Shown piece by piece: positions 8,612-16,416 of a DNA stretch of 64,000 nucleotides. A program made the position numbers and the translations under genes. The stretch lies in contig FOSY01000005.1 in NCBI GenBank assembly GCA_900114405.1, positions 124,001 through 188,000 on the forward strand, in the 5' to 3' direction. This DNA comes from Lachnospiraceae bacterium KH1T2. Lineage in GTDB: Bacteria > Bacillota > Clostridia > Lachnospirales > Lachnospiraceae. The notes below the pieces were generated by a model. It was not told where the DNA came from. It saw nothing but the letters and a program-made list of their open reading frames with translations, and ran no database searches. The first letter of the stretch is position 1, and each line of letters opens with the position of its first letter.

Positions 8612-9069
8612 GCCTCTTCTACCTCCTTAGCATCTTTTTTATCATCAACGGTCTCTGCTTCGGAAGCAGCTGCTTCAAGAGATTCTTCTGCTTCAGCTTT
8701 TTCAGTATTTCCTACTGCTTCAGCATCCTTCTCTTCTGCATCTTTGACATCAGCTTTAACGGCTTTACCAGTACTTGAAGTATTGGTTTTGCCTATATTG
8801 TTCAAAGACTGCTTGACCTCACGAATATTACCGTTAACTTCATTTTCAATTTCCTTCAAAGGCTGTATTGCCTCCTTCAAAGGCTTCTGTGCTTCTTCCA
8901 GAGGATCAGTTACATTTTTTTTGATATCTGCAGTAACCTCACTTGACGCTTCCTTAAACTTGGCAAGTGCTTTGCCAAGCTTTCCAGCAAATTCTGGCAG
9001 CTTATCCGGGCCTATAACAAAAAGTGCAACCACAAAAATAAGGATTAACTCTGAAAGCCCTATCTTCAT
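8608..9069 (-). CDS. tatB: TatA/TatB-family translocase subunit with long acidic tail
   Basis: This 153-residue protein starts with the TatA/B fold: MKIGLSELILIFVVALFVIGPDKLPEF, with the GPDKLPE hinge more like TatB than TatA, then an amphipathic helix. It continues with a predicted coiled coil (about 45-95, rich in Glu, Lys and Leu) and a tail rich in Ala, Glu and Lys. A second TatA-type protein with a longer C-terminus commonly acts as TatB, holding the substrate at TatC, but in Firmicutes this label is not secure. It is the first gene of the run that continues through tatA, tatC, the reductase and rnf. Confidence 0.82.
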   Translation of the reverse strand: MKIGLSELILIFVVALFVIGPDKLPEFAGKLGKALAKFKEASSEVTADIKKNVTDPLEEAQKPLKEAIQPLKEIENEVNGNIREVKQSLNNIGKTNTSSTGKAVKADVKDAEEKDAEAVGNTEKAEAEESLEAAASEAETVDDKKDAKEVEEA

Positions 9070-9176
9070 TTATTTCAGTCTCCTTTGTTCACATAATTCA
9101 CCGTATTTTATATCGGCACAATTTTTTCTGATTTTTAGTCTTTAATTGTTTGAATATAAATTCATGCAAATCAAAA

Positions 9177-9201
9177 AGGAACTGCAATAAAAACAGTTCC
9201 T
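9177..9201 (-). terminator. Terminator after the PfkB kinase gene
   Basis: AGGAACTG and CAGTTCCT form an 8-bp stem. On the minus strand it runs directly into TTTTTG, a good intrinsic terminator 26 nt after the kinase stop codon. It separates the kinase from the tat operon. Confidence 0.8.
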
Positions 9202-9226
9202 GGTACAGTTTATAACCTTAGATGAT

Positions 9227-10156
9227 TTACTTAAGCTTAACATTAAGACCAAACTCTTCCGGATTGAAACGAGGGCATACGTTCTCCCTTGTTGCAATAA
9301 CAGAAGCAGCCAGCCTGGTTCCGATTTCACATGCTTCGCCAAGAGTCTTGCCATATGTAAGTCCGATAGCAACACCTGAGAAGAATGAATCCCCGGCACC
9401 TGTAGTATCTACAACATTAACCTTCCATGCCGGACAGAAACCATTATTACCTTTATCATCGGCATAAACTGCACCTTCAGAGCCCATAGTGACAACCATT
9501 TTCTTGATTTTTGCACCACGAATCCTTGCAGTAAGTTTTTCGCACATCTGTTCATGAGTCGTTGACTCATAATTCTCAGAGAACAGCAGACCTGCTTCCT
9601 GAAGATTGCATACTACGCAACCTGTACGTGAGAGCAAATCTCTCCTCTCCATTGCAATAGACATGTTTGAAACAACAGCATATACATCCTTTTGATATTT
9701 TTCTGCCAAGTTGAATATTCTCTTAAGTGTGTCAGATTCCATATCAATCTCGACCACCACACTATCACAATTCTTGATGATCTCGTCGCCCTGTTCATCA
9801 AGAATCTTATCTAAAAGAGACAGATCAGGTCTCTGTGAAATAGACGCAACAACATCACCGTCATTATTAAACACAGCAAGCCAACGACCAAGTCCGTCTT
9901 TTGCTTTCCGTATATAATCGACGTTGATATTGTGTCTCTTTAACTTCTCTAAAACTTCCGTACTCATTCCGGATTCATCAAGTATTGTCACAAATGTCGG
10001 TTTTAATTCTACATTTGCAATGTCCTCAGCAACATTCCGAGCCACCCCGCCATGAACCTGCATAACCCTTCCGACGTTTCTACCTTCCGCATAAAAAGTA
10101 CCTATCGGATATCCTTTTATATCCATAAGTACAGCGCCAAATACGACAATACCCAT
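9227..10156 (-). CDS. PfkB-family carbohydrate/nucleoside kinase
   Basis: The 309-residue protein belongs to the ribokinase/PfkB family. The signature DTTGAGDSFFSG is at 250-261, with D256 as the expected catalytic base, and an N-terminal GGVARNVAEDIA motif (about 36-47) matches the substrate-lid region. The GG-ARN-A pattern is also seen in pseudouridine and related nucleoside kinases, so a nucleoside or modified sugar is possible. No sugar transporter or isomerase is next to it to decide the substrate. It is monocistronic: a terminator follows and the upstream neighbour is separate. Confidence 0.85.
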   Translation of the reverse strand: MGIVVFGAVLMDIKGYPIGTFYAEGRNVGRVMQVHGGVARNVAEDIANVELKPTFVTILDESGMSTEVLEKLKRHNINVDYIRKAKDGLGRWLAVFNNDGDVVASISQRPDLSLLDKILDEQGDEIIKNCDSVVVEIDMESDTLKRIFNLAEKYQKDVYAVVSNMSIAMERRDLLSRTGCVVCNLQEAGLLFSENYESTTHEQMCEKLTARIRGAKIKKMVVTMGSEGAVYADDKGNNGFCPAWKVNVVDTTGAGDSFFSGVAIGLTYGKTLGEACEIGTRLAASVIATRENVCPRFNPEEFGLNVKLK

Positions 10157-10277
10157 TGATTCCTCCTGAAAAAGCTTTGTCTAATATGTAACAATTATAG
10201 AATTAAATCCACTTCTTTACAAGTGCTGTTTCAAATACTGAAACACATGTACACAAAAAGCAATTTAATTTTTAATT

Positions 10278-10329
10278 GAGTAGGCTGAATCCTACTCGAT
10301 TTCGCAAGCGAAAATTCCGCACTTCGTGC
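10278..10329. repeat. Cluster of short perfect hairpins in an intergenic gap
   Basis: Three hairpins stand in a row: GAGTAGG/CCTACTC (10278-10297), TTTCGC/GCGAAA (10300-10313) and GCACTTCGTGC (10319-10329). Further short palindromes (CGGCCG, ATGCAAGCATGCAT) follow to about 10375. There is no convincing coding frame in 10157-10450 and the function is unknown. Similar but not identical hairpin-rich gaps occur near 27162-27310 and 40641-40684. Confidence 0.5.
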
Positions 10330-10406
10330 TTCATGTTCTTACGGCCGGCAAATGGATTTATATGCAAGCATGCATCCGCTTTCCGGTCTTTTGCTAAAAA
10401 AATAGA

Positions 10407-10427
10407 GCACCTTTCTTGCAAAAGGTG
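10407..10427 (-). terminator. Terminator of the zinc-ribbon/ABC cluster
   Basis: GCACCTTT and AAAGGTGC pair in a short stem. On the minus strand the stem is followed by TCTATTTTTTT. It lies 23 nt after the stop codon of the last gene of the cluster. Confidence 0.75.
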
Positions 10428-10450
10428 CCCTACGAGTATAACAGATTCTT

Positions 10451-11119
10451 TTATAAAATGCTATCAGAAACTTTCCATTTACCATTTTCTTTTATCACAA
10501 CGAAGTATACATTATCATGTTTTTTCCCTTCTTTGCCCTTAACGTCATATCTGATCTCTACACTATATGCAGCTTTTATATCATCAACTTCATAATCAGT
10601 CTTAACGCCATCAAGAAGAATATCTAATGATTCTTTGTAATCTTTAAGCTCACTTTTTCCAAGTTTTCTCACATCTTTGTACTTATATGTGATCTTATAT
10701 TTGCCATATTCATCTTCTAACTCATCCAGGCTGTTTTCAAGCTGCTCTTCGACATTATCATATCCAATCAATTCTGTATATGATTCTGAAATCAGCGAAG
10801 CTGCTTCTTTTTCATCACTTTCATTTAATGCCTTAAAATATTCCTTTACCGTTTTTTTATATCCTGTATTTGCAGAGATAAACGCACCGGCAACGATAAA
10901 TATTACTACAGCTGCAAGTACAGCAGCTACGATTGGAATATATTTTTTAAGGTCAGCAGGTTTCTTTGCCATAGCCTTTACCTGCTTATAGTTTTGATAT
11001 ACCTGATTGCCAACATTCACATTTACATTTTTTACTCTCGCTATCGGTGTTCCGCAATTTCCACAGACATTTGCACCATCTTCAACAGGTGCTCCGCAAT
11101 TTCCACAAAATCCAGCCAT
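10451..11119 (-). CDS. Zinc-ribbon membrane protein, unknown function
   Basis: The start is placed at the ATG at 11119 because AAAGGAGA stands 7 nt before it; an in-frame GTG at 11143 overlaps the upstream stop but has no such site. The 222-residue product has an N-terminal zinc ribbon (FCGNCGAPV...VCGNCGTPI), a basic linker, one membrane helix (about residues 60-85) and an outer domain of about 135 residues. The outer domain starts as a charged helix (VKEYFKALNESDEKEA) and ends in beta-type sequence with NGKWKVSDS, as seen in NTF2-like/DUF4878-type folds. The zinc ribbon should be cytoplasmic. It is the last gene of a five-gene cluster with an ABC-2 transporter; its role is not known. Confidence 0.8.
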   Translation of the reverse strand: MAGFCGNCGAPVEDGANVCGNCGTPIARVKNVNVNVGNQVYQNYKQVKAMAKKPADLKKYIPIVAAVLAAVVIFIVAGAFISANTGYKKTVKEYFKALNESDEKEAASLISESYTELIGYDNVEEQLENSLDELEDEYGKYKITYKYKDVRKLGKSELKDYKESLDILLDGVKTDYEVDDIKAAYSVEIRYDVKGKEGKKHDNVYFVVIKENGKWKVSDSIL

Positions 11120-11139
11120 TTTAACTCTCCTTTCTTCGA

Positions 11140-12042
11140 TCACTGCTTAGTTCCACACTCTGTACAAAAAAGAGCGTCTTTAACCAACTTTGCCCCACAA
11201 GCTTTACAAAATCTATCTTTTGTAACTATTGCTGGCTGTTCAGCCTTCTCTGTATTCATCACCATATCAGTTCCAGCTGCTGTTTCAATCTCTGCCGTTC
11301 TTGGCTCATCCATTACATCCGGCTCAACTGCTGCTTCAGGCTCAACTACCGTTTTCGGCTCAACTACTTCTTCAGGCTCAACTACCGGTTTCGGTTCAAC
11401 TACTGCTTCAGGCTCAACTACCGTTTTCGGTTCAACTACTGCTTCAGGCTCAACTACCATTTTAGGCTCAACCATTGCTTCAGGTTCAGCCACCGTTTTA
11501 GGCTCAGCCATTGCTTCAGGTTCAACTACCGGTTTCGGCTCAACTACTGCTTCAGGCTGCTTTTTCTCATTTGCTTTCAACGACTCAATATTGAAACCAC
11601 ATGAAGTACAGAATCTTACGCCCTTATTAACAGGGTTTCCACACTTAGGGCAGAGCATCATATCGTCTGTAAGAGGAGAAGCTTCCTTTGGTATTTGCTT
11701 TCCACATTCCGTACAGAAATTAGCGCTGAGAAGATTTTCAGCACCACAAGACGGGCAGACTTTTACTCCTTTTATGACTGAGATCTGATGCCTCATCTCT
11801 TTCACATTATCTATCGAAACTTTGATCTTGCAGATCATATCTGCAACTTCTTCATCAGCTTCAGAATCATATTTGCTGAAATAATATTTTCCTATTTCTT
11901 CATACAACTTTTTTTGCAGACTTTCTTCTTGTGCGATCTTAGATTTAAGACTTGTGGTTTCAGCCACAGCATTTGTCATATTGACCGCCTTTTCTGATAC
12001 TGTACTGATATTTTCTTTCATCTTGTCCAAAAACGACTTCAT
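11140..12042 (-). CDS. Multi-zinc-ribbon protein with VEPK/VEPE repeats
   Basis: The 300-residue protein starts with a predicted coiled coil (about 1-90). Two zinc ribbons follow (CPSCGAENLLSANFCTECG and CPKCGNPVNKGVRFCTSCG, about 94-155), then a low-complexity stretch of six-residue VVEPEA/VVEPKT units (about 164-235), then a third C-terminal ribbon (FCKACGAKLVKDALFCTECG). There is no signal peptide or membrane helix, so it is probably a cytoplasmic scaffold. The Pro/Glu repeat is likely an extended spacer between ribbon modules. The gene overlaps or abuts its neighbours in the ABC cluster, which argues for a joint function, but none is known. Confidence 0.8.
   Translation of the reverse strand: MKSFLDKMKENISTVSEKAVNMTNAVAETTSLKSKIAQEESLQKKLYEEIGKYYFSKYDSEADEEVADMICKIKVSIDNVKEMRHQISVIKGVKVCPSCGAENLLSANFCTECGKQIPKEASPLTDDMMLCPKCGNPVNKGVRFCTSCGFNIESLKANEKKQPEAVVEPKPVVEPEAMAEPKTVAEPEAMVEPKMVVEPEAVVEPKTVVEPEAVVEPKPVVEPEEVVEPKTVVEPEAAVEPDVMDEPRTAEIETAAGTDMVMNTEKAEQPAIVTKDRFCKACGAKLVKDALFCTECGTKQ
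11328..11562. repeat. In-frame 36-bp/18-bp minisatellite in the zinc-ribbon gene
   Basis: Imperfect tandem units encode VVEPEA-VVEPKT-type hexapeptides, with GGCTCAACTACCGTTTT and GGCTCAACTACTGCTTCA as recurring halves. Unit length is a multiple of three, so gain or loss of copies keeps the reading frame. Copy number is a likely point of strain variation. Confidence 0.85.
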
Positions 12043-12075
12043 AATACTAACCTCCTATAAAATCTAATAAATGTG

Positions 12076-14364
12076 CTATATCAACATAAGGCTTTGCGGA
12101 AATATAACACGGAATATCTTAATTACCGGAAACATAGAACCAGCATCAAAAAATACCGGGCAGACAAGTATAGAAATTGTAAATATCGAAAGCATCGTGC
12201 AAAGATAAGTGGCATCCTTGGCGCATAGCTTACTGATAAGCATTCCCCATACTGCAGACAAAAAGACTGCAGGTATCACTTTGATAATATCCGCCGGGGT
12301 TATGATATTAAATGCCAGTGCTGACAAAACCAATAGTATTTCCGATATCACAATTCCTGGAATTACCATATTGCCAAACATATATAAATTTGAGAATCTC
12401 CCCGGAAGTTTACAGCTTATATTTCTAAATTCCTCTGTATACTTATATCTTCCAAAGCCTAAAGTTACAGCAAATATCGCAGCTGCAAGCAGCCCCCTTG
12501 CCGAACCTCTGCCTGATCTGCTCTCAGTTCTTTTACTGCCAATATCCTGATACTTTACATCAAAAACATAATCACTTTTCTGAAAGTCTTTATATGCCTC
12601 CAGCGCATCATAAACAGCTTCGTTTCCTCCTCTTACAAAGACGGTCTTATCTGCTGCCAGCTCTTTAACTTCATCTTCTGCTATTTTTCTGAAAATAGAA
12701 GAATATATCCTTTCTTTTGCAACATATCCCTTTGTTGATGAGCTCGATGTTATAAATTTTATCTTATCGATATCATCAGAAATCACAAAACCGCAATCAG
12801 CTTTTCCCGATGCAACATCATCCCTTAAAAGCTCTTCGTCCGGATATCTTGTGTAGTTAAATCCTGTCTTTCTATCCAATAAATCTTTTGCGTATTCATT
12901 ACCTTCATCAGTACATATGCCTATTGTCATATTTGATACATATGGGAAAACTGTTTTGTTATACAGATAAATAAATCCTAAAACAAACACGCACAATGCT
13001 AAAATCCCCTGAAAACTGATGCTTCTTTTCAAAATAACCCAGATCCATCTAAGAGGATACGGAAGCTCGATTTCTCTATATCCATTATGCTTCTCAGTCT
13101 CCAGCATATCTCTGTGTTCTTCATTCTTAAGCAGCACATTCTCAGTAATGATCTCAGCAATTACCGAAAATGCCATAAAAGCCACTATTCCAACTGACAT
13201 GATCGCAATATTATATATATCATTTTCCCCGAAATATATATTTAAGATATATTTTTCAGCAGCTCTTATCACGGAAAAGTCCCCGATAATCCTTAGTTCC
13301 TTTGGAAAATATGCAAGTGGAATAACGCTTCCGCCGCATATTATCTGAATCATCATTATTATTACAAATATCAACGCACTATTTCTGCTTTTTCGTATGA
13401 GTGTGTATATAAAATGGAATACCGCTGCCAAAAACGCCAAAGGAAACAGCAGCTTCAGGGCGTCAACTACACTATATTCATGAGTTCCTTCGCCGATATA
13501 TTTTAGTACTTCAAAGCCAGCCTTGCTGAATAAAAGTACAAACACATACAACACCAAAACCATTGATACTACATGTGCAATTCCTATCCACAACCTGCCA
13601 ATACCAGCTCTTCTGAGAGCTATCCGCGTCTCAAAGCTTTCCTCTGAGTACAATGTCGAAAAAACAGCGCCAACCGCAGCTATAAGAAGCATTATGACAG
13701 ATATCATATAGAACTCCGCAGCAGATGCGCCATCATAAACAGATATATTTTCTTCTTCGAAGATCTCACCTCTGTTAAAGAACTTCTGCATAAGTTCCAT
13801 AGAAACCCTGTTTTCCACATCAACCTGTTTTCCGACAAATTCATACTTTACAGATATGAGATCCAGCGCATATACAGCTGATTCCGCATCCTGCAAAATA
13901 TCAACTAAAGAACTTACATTTTCCTTGAAAACAGCATTGTTTAATTCATTTTCTTTTGAAACAAGCACAGTCAGCGGTGTATTTTCACCACGATTTATAT
14001 TGTCATAAAAATCTGACGTTAAAATTATCGCAGCCGTTGCTTTACCCTCTGCAACATCTCTTCGCGCCTGTTCTTCGCTATCCTTAAAGACAAATCTGCT
14101 TATAGACTGAAAGCTGTCCATTCTCGCAACCATTCCGGCTGCAAGCCTTGTCTGGCTGTTAATTCTTTCCATCGTGCCTTCATTATCAATATAGACATCT
14201 ATCTGCATCTTATCGAAATTACCAGCTTTATTCATTAAAATCGCAGCTGCTAAAGTAACTAATGAAAGCAATATAAAAGAAACAAGAAATGACCTTATAA
14301 AAAAGGGAATCAAACTGATTCCCCTCTTTATTTCTATACAAAGATATGTGAGCTTTTGTTTCAT
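12076..14364 (-). CDS. ABC-2-type permease with two membrane blocks
   Basis: The product (about 762 residues) has a repeated layout: one membrane helix, a soluble outer domain of about 170 residues, then five or six helices, and the same again from about residue 415. Each outer domain resembles the large loop of ABC-2 exporters (DVYIDNEGTMERINSQ and IGICTDEGNEYAKDLL, each followed by a region with VAEGKATAAIILTSDF or VASGKADCGFVISDD). It is thus a fused pair of ABC-2 permease units. The ATPase 2 kb upstream in the same operon is the obvious partner. The start is set at ATG 14364 (AGGA 10 nt before); a GTG at 14370 is an alternative. The substrate is unknown. Confidence 0.82.
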   Translation of the reverse strand: MKQKLTYLCIEIKRGISLIPFFIRSFLVSFILLSLVTLAAAILMNKAGNFDKMQIDVYIDNEGTMERINSQTRLAAGMVARMDSFQSISRFVFKDSEEQARRDVAEGKATAAIILTSDFYDNINRGENTPLTVLVSKENELNNAVFKENVSSLVDILQDAESAVYALDLISVKYEFVGKQVDVENRVSMELMQKFFNRGEIFEEENISVYDGASAAEFYMISVIMLLIAAVGAVFSTLYSEESFETRIALRRAGIGRLWIGIAHVVSMVLVLYVFVLLFSKAGFEVLKYIGEGTHEYSVVDALKLLFPLAFLAAVFHFIYTLIRKSRNSALIFVIIMMIQIICGGSVIPLAYFPKELRIIGDFSVIRAAEKYILNIYFGENDIYNIAIMSVGIVAFMAFSVIAEIITENVLLKNEEHRDMLETEKHNGYREIELPYPLRWIWVILKRSISFQGILALCVFVLGFIYLYNKTVFPYVSNMTIGICTDEGNEYAKDLLDRKTGFNYTRYPDEELLRDDVASGKADCGFVISDDIDKIKFITSSSSTKGYVAKERIYSSIFRKIAEDEVKELAADKTVFVRGGNEAVYDALEAYKDFQKSDYVFDVKYQDIGSKRTESRSGRGSARGLLAAAIFAVTLGFGRYKYTEEFRNISCKLPGRFSNLYMFGNMVIPGIVISEILLVLSALAFNIITPADIIKVIPAVFLSAVWGMLISKLCAKDATYLCTMLSIFTISILVCPVFFDAGSMFPVIKIFRVIFPQSLMLI

Positions 14365-14391
14365 AAACACTCAATCCTCTGCAAATTCAAT

Positions 14392-16362
14392 TTAGTACTC
14401 AAATGTATTTCCATTGCTATCAATAATTCCAGATGTCTTCTCTGTATCTGTGCCATAATCGTCTGAACCATAACCATAATCATCTGAGCCATAGCCATAA
14501 TCATCTGAATCATAGCCGTAATCATCTGAGCCATAGCCATAATCATCTGAACCATAGCCATAATCATCTGAGCCATAGCCATAATCATCTGAACCATAAC
14601 CATAATCATCTGAGCCATATGAATCGTCTGAATCATCTGAACCATATGAGCTTCCACCTAATAAAGCATTAGAGAAAAGACCGCTATATGCATTTCTCAG
14701 GTCTTCTGCCAACTCACCAATTTCTTCTTCACTTGCATTTCCAATATCAAGAGCGTTTTTATCTTCAATCTTCTCAATTTTAGCACCCTTGTAAATTGAT
14801 ACAGACAATGAATAGCTGTTATCACCATACTTAGCATCATCTGTAGAGAATGTGTATTTTCCTTTTTCCTTCTTCAAGTTAAACTTATAGCTTATTCCCA
14901 TTGCACTGACTTTGATCTTGCCATTCTTATAGTCGTACTCTAAGCCGCCCTTAACTGACTTTCCATCAAAATCACCTTTAACATCTATATTTTCTACAGA
15001 ATCCTCATCACTTGTTACAACTTCAATAGAATCTTTTCCACAGACAAATTCCATATCTTCAAGCGCTTTCTTACCCTTGAAGAAATTCATAGTATATTTC
15101 TCGCCTTCTTCCTCGAAGGAGATCACAGCTGCTGAACCATTGTAAAGGTAAATATCAAACTCTGTTTTAGGGAATTCTTTGAGCTGTTCGATCATAGATT
15201 CTTTACCCTGCTCAAAATTTCCAACACCGAAGAAATTTTTCATCGCATCATAGTATTCTTTGTTTGACTTTTCTGCGTCATCAATAATATTTTTGTAAAG
15301 ATCTGCAAGTTCATCACCTGTTAATGTTACTGTATATCCGCTGAGCTTTCTTTCCTTACCTGCAATCTCAAACTCTTCTGGATCTGCCTTTTCAATGTCC
15401 CACTCAGACATTGACTCTTTAACGATCTTCTTAACTTTATCACTGTTGCTCTTTGAACATGATGCCATGTTGAAAAACTGAGTCGGGAAAGAATTTATTG
15501 CCTTTAACTGATCTTTATTTATTTCCTTTACAGCATATCCCTTATTGTCATCGCTGAATTCATACTTTATAACTCTTGAGTATAATGCTCCAAGATCTAA
15601 AAGAACCTCTTTATCAGTCAGATATTCTGCTGCTGAAAATTCAAGATCCCCCATTCCTACAGAAGCTGTCAATGACTGCTGCTTATCCTTAGCATTTAAG
15701 GCATATTTCATATTACCTTTGAACTTGTAGCCTGCAGCCTCAACATCTCCATCAACATCCAGATTATAGTCTCCAGACTTAACTATATCCATCATATCAG
15801 AAAGATCTTTTGTAATATGGAATGAATTTGCTGTGAATGTCTTCTGGAAACCATCGTAAATTTTCTCATATGGCTTCTTAAATACTCCAAGCTTGAATGC
15901 CGCAAATACTCCACCAGCAATTGCTGCTGCCAATATTACGATCAACACAACAATTGCAGCCGTGTTGCTCTTCTTAGGATTTTCTTCCGGTATTGCAGAA
16001 TATTTATTTGAATTAAATACCGGTTCTCCTGTGATCGGATCAAACTGAACATTTCCGTCAGCCTGAGTTCCATTTGAAACAGGCTCTCCTGTCATCGGAT
16101 CAAACTGAACATTCCCGTCAGTCTGAGCTCCGTTTGAAACAGGCTCTCCTGTCATTGGATCAAACTGAACATTTCCGTCAGCCTGAGCTCCGTTTGAAAC
16201 AGGCTCTCCTGTCATTGGATCAAACTGAACATTTCCGTCAGCCTGAGCTTCGTTTGAAACAGGCTCTCCTGTCATCGGATCGAATTTGTTCCCAGCCTCC
16301 GGCTTTGAATCATCTTTAATTGGTTCACCAGTCATTGGGTCGAACTTAAATTCATTACTCAT
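14392..16362 (-). CDS. Repeat-rich single-pass membrane protein, unknown function
   Basis: The 656-residue protein has three parts. Residues 7-114 carry six copies of FDPMTGEP spaced exactly 20 residues apart (starts at 7, 27, 47, 67, 87, 107). A membrane helix lies at about 134-156. The outer region (about 165-585) is acidic and beta-rich, built from repeated K/D-rich strands, with no family I recognise. The tail (about 590-640) is a run of YGSDDYG heptads, followed by a short end. By the positive-inside rule (KKPYEK just after the helix is weakly against, KKS before it for) the FDPMTGEP region is probably cytoplasmic. The gene sits between the ABC ATPase and permease genes. AAAGGA stands before the start. 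Confidence 0.82.
   Translation of the reverse strand: MSNEFKFDPMTGEPIKDDSKPEAGNKFDPMTGEPVSNEAQADGNVQFDPMTGEPVSNGAQADGNVQFDPMTGEPVSNGAQTDGNVQFDPMTGEPVSNGTQADGNVQFDPITGEPVFNSNKYSAIPEENPKKSNTAAIVVLIVILAAAIAGGVFAAFKLGVFKKPYEKIYDGFQKTFTANSFHITKDLSDMMDIVKSGDYNLDVDGDVEAAGYKFKGNMKYALNAKDKQQSLTASVGMGDLEFSAAEYLTDKEVLLDLGALYSRVIKYEFSDDNKGYAVKEINKDQLKAINSFPTQFFNMASCSKSNSDKVKKIVKESMSEWDIEKADPEEFEIAGKERKLSGYTVTLTGDELADLYKNIIDDAEKSNKEYYDAMKNFFGVGNFEQGKESMIEQLKEFPKTEFDIYLYNGSAAVISFEEEGEKYTMNFFKGKKALEDMEFVCGKDSIEVVTSDEDSVENIDVKGDFDGKSVKGGLEYDYKNGKIKVSAMGISYKFNLKKEKGKYTFSTDDAKYGDNSYSLSVSIYKGAKIEKIEDKNALDIGNASEEEIGELAEDLRNAYSGLFSNALLGGSSYGSDDSDDSYGSDDYGYGSDDYGYGSDDYGYGSDDYGYGSDDYGYDSDDYGYGSDDYGYGSDDYGTDTEKTSGIIDSNGNTFEY
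14450..14645. repeat. 21-bp tandem repeats encoding YGSDDYG units
   Basis: About eight or nine near-identical 21-bp units (core ATCATCTGAACCATAGCC and variants) encode an acidic Tyr/Gly/Asp tail. All units are in frame. The repeats are almost identical at DNA level, which suggests recent expansion or homogenisation. Confidence 0.9.
16021..16344. repeat. 60-bp tandem repeats encoding FDPMTGEP units
   Basis: Six copies of a 20-residue unit are present; the central four are nearly identical in DNA (for example GGCTCTCCTGTCATTGGATC repeats each 60 bp). The first copy is the most divergent. Units stay in frame, so copy number could vary without loss of the protein. Confidence 0.9.
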
Positions 16363-16416
16363 ACTTTTTTCCTTTCATACCTCTTTGGTTTTCACACAAA
16401 AACTAATTTATATTAA

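Noticed and set aside
8402..9145. Open frame of 247 codons on the + strand over tatA and the TatB-like gene
   Set aside because: Both Tat proteins on the other strand are well supported; the + frame is Ser/Phe-rich low-complexity sequence without a start site.
10994..11788. 264-codon + strand frame with GSTT repeats
   Set aside because: The repeats are the mirror of the VVEPEA/VVEPKT coding repeats on the minus strand; no start signals.
14361..14672. Met/Ile-rich and His/Asn-rich frames over the YGSDDYG repeats
   Set aside because: They are alternative readings of the same 21-bp tandem repeats inside a well-supported gene.
14450..16344. Possible CRISPR array
   Set aside because: Repeats at 14450-14645 and 16021-16344 are contiguous tandem coding units with no unique spacers and no cas genes.
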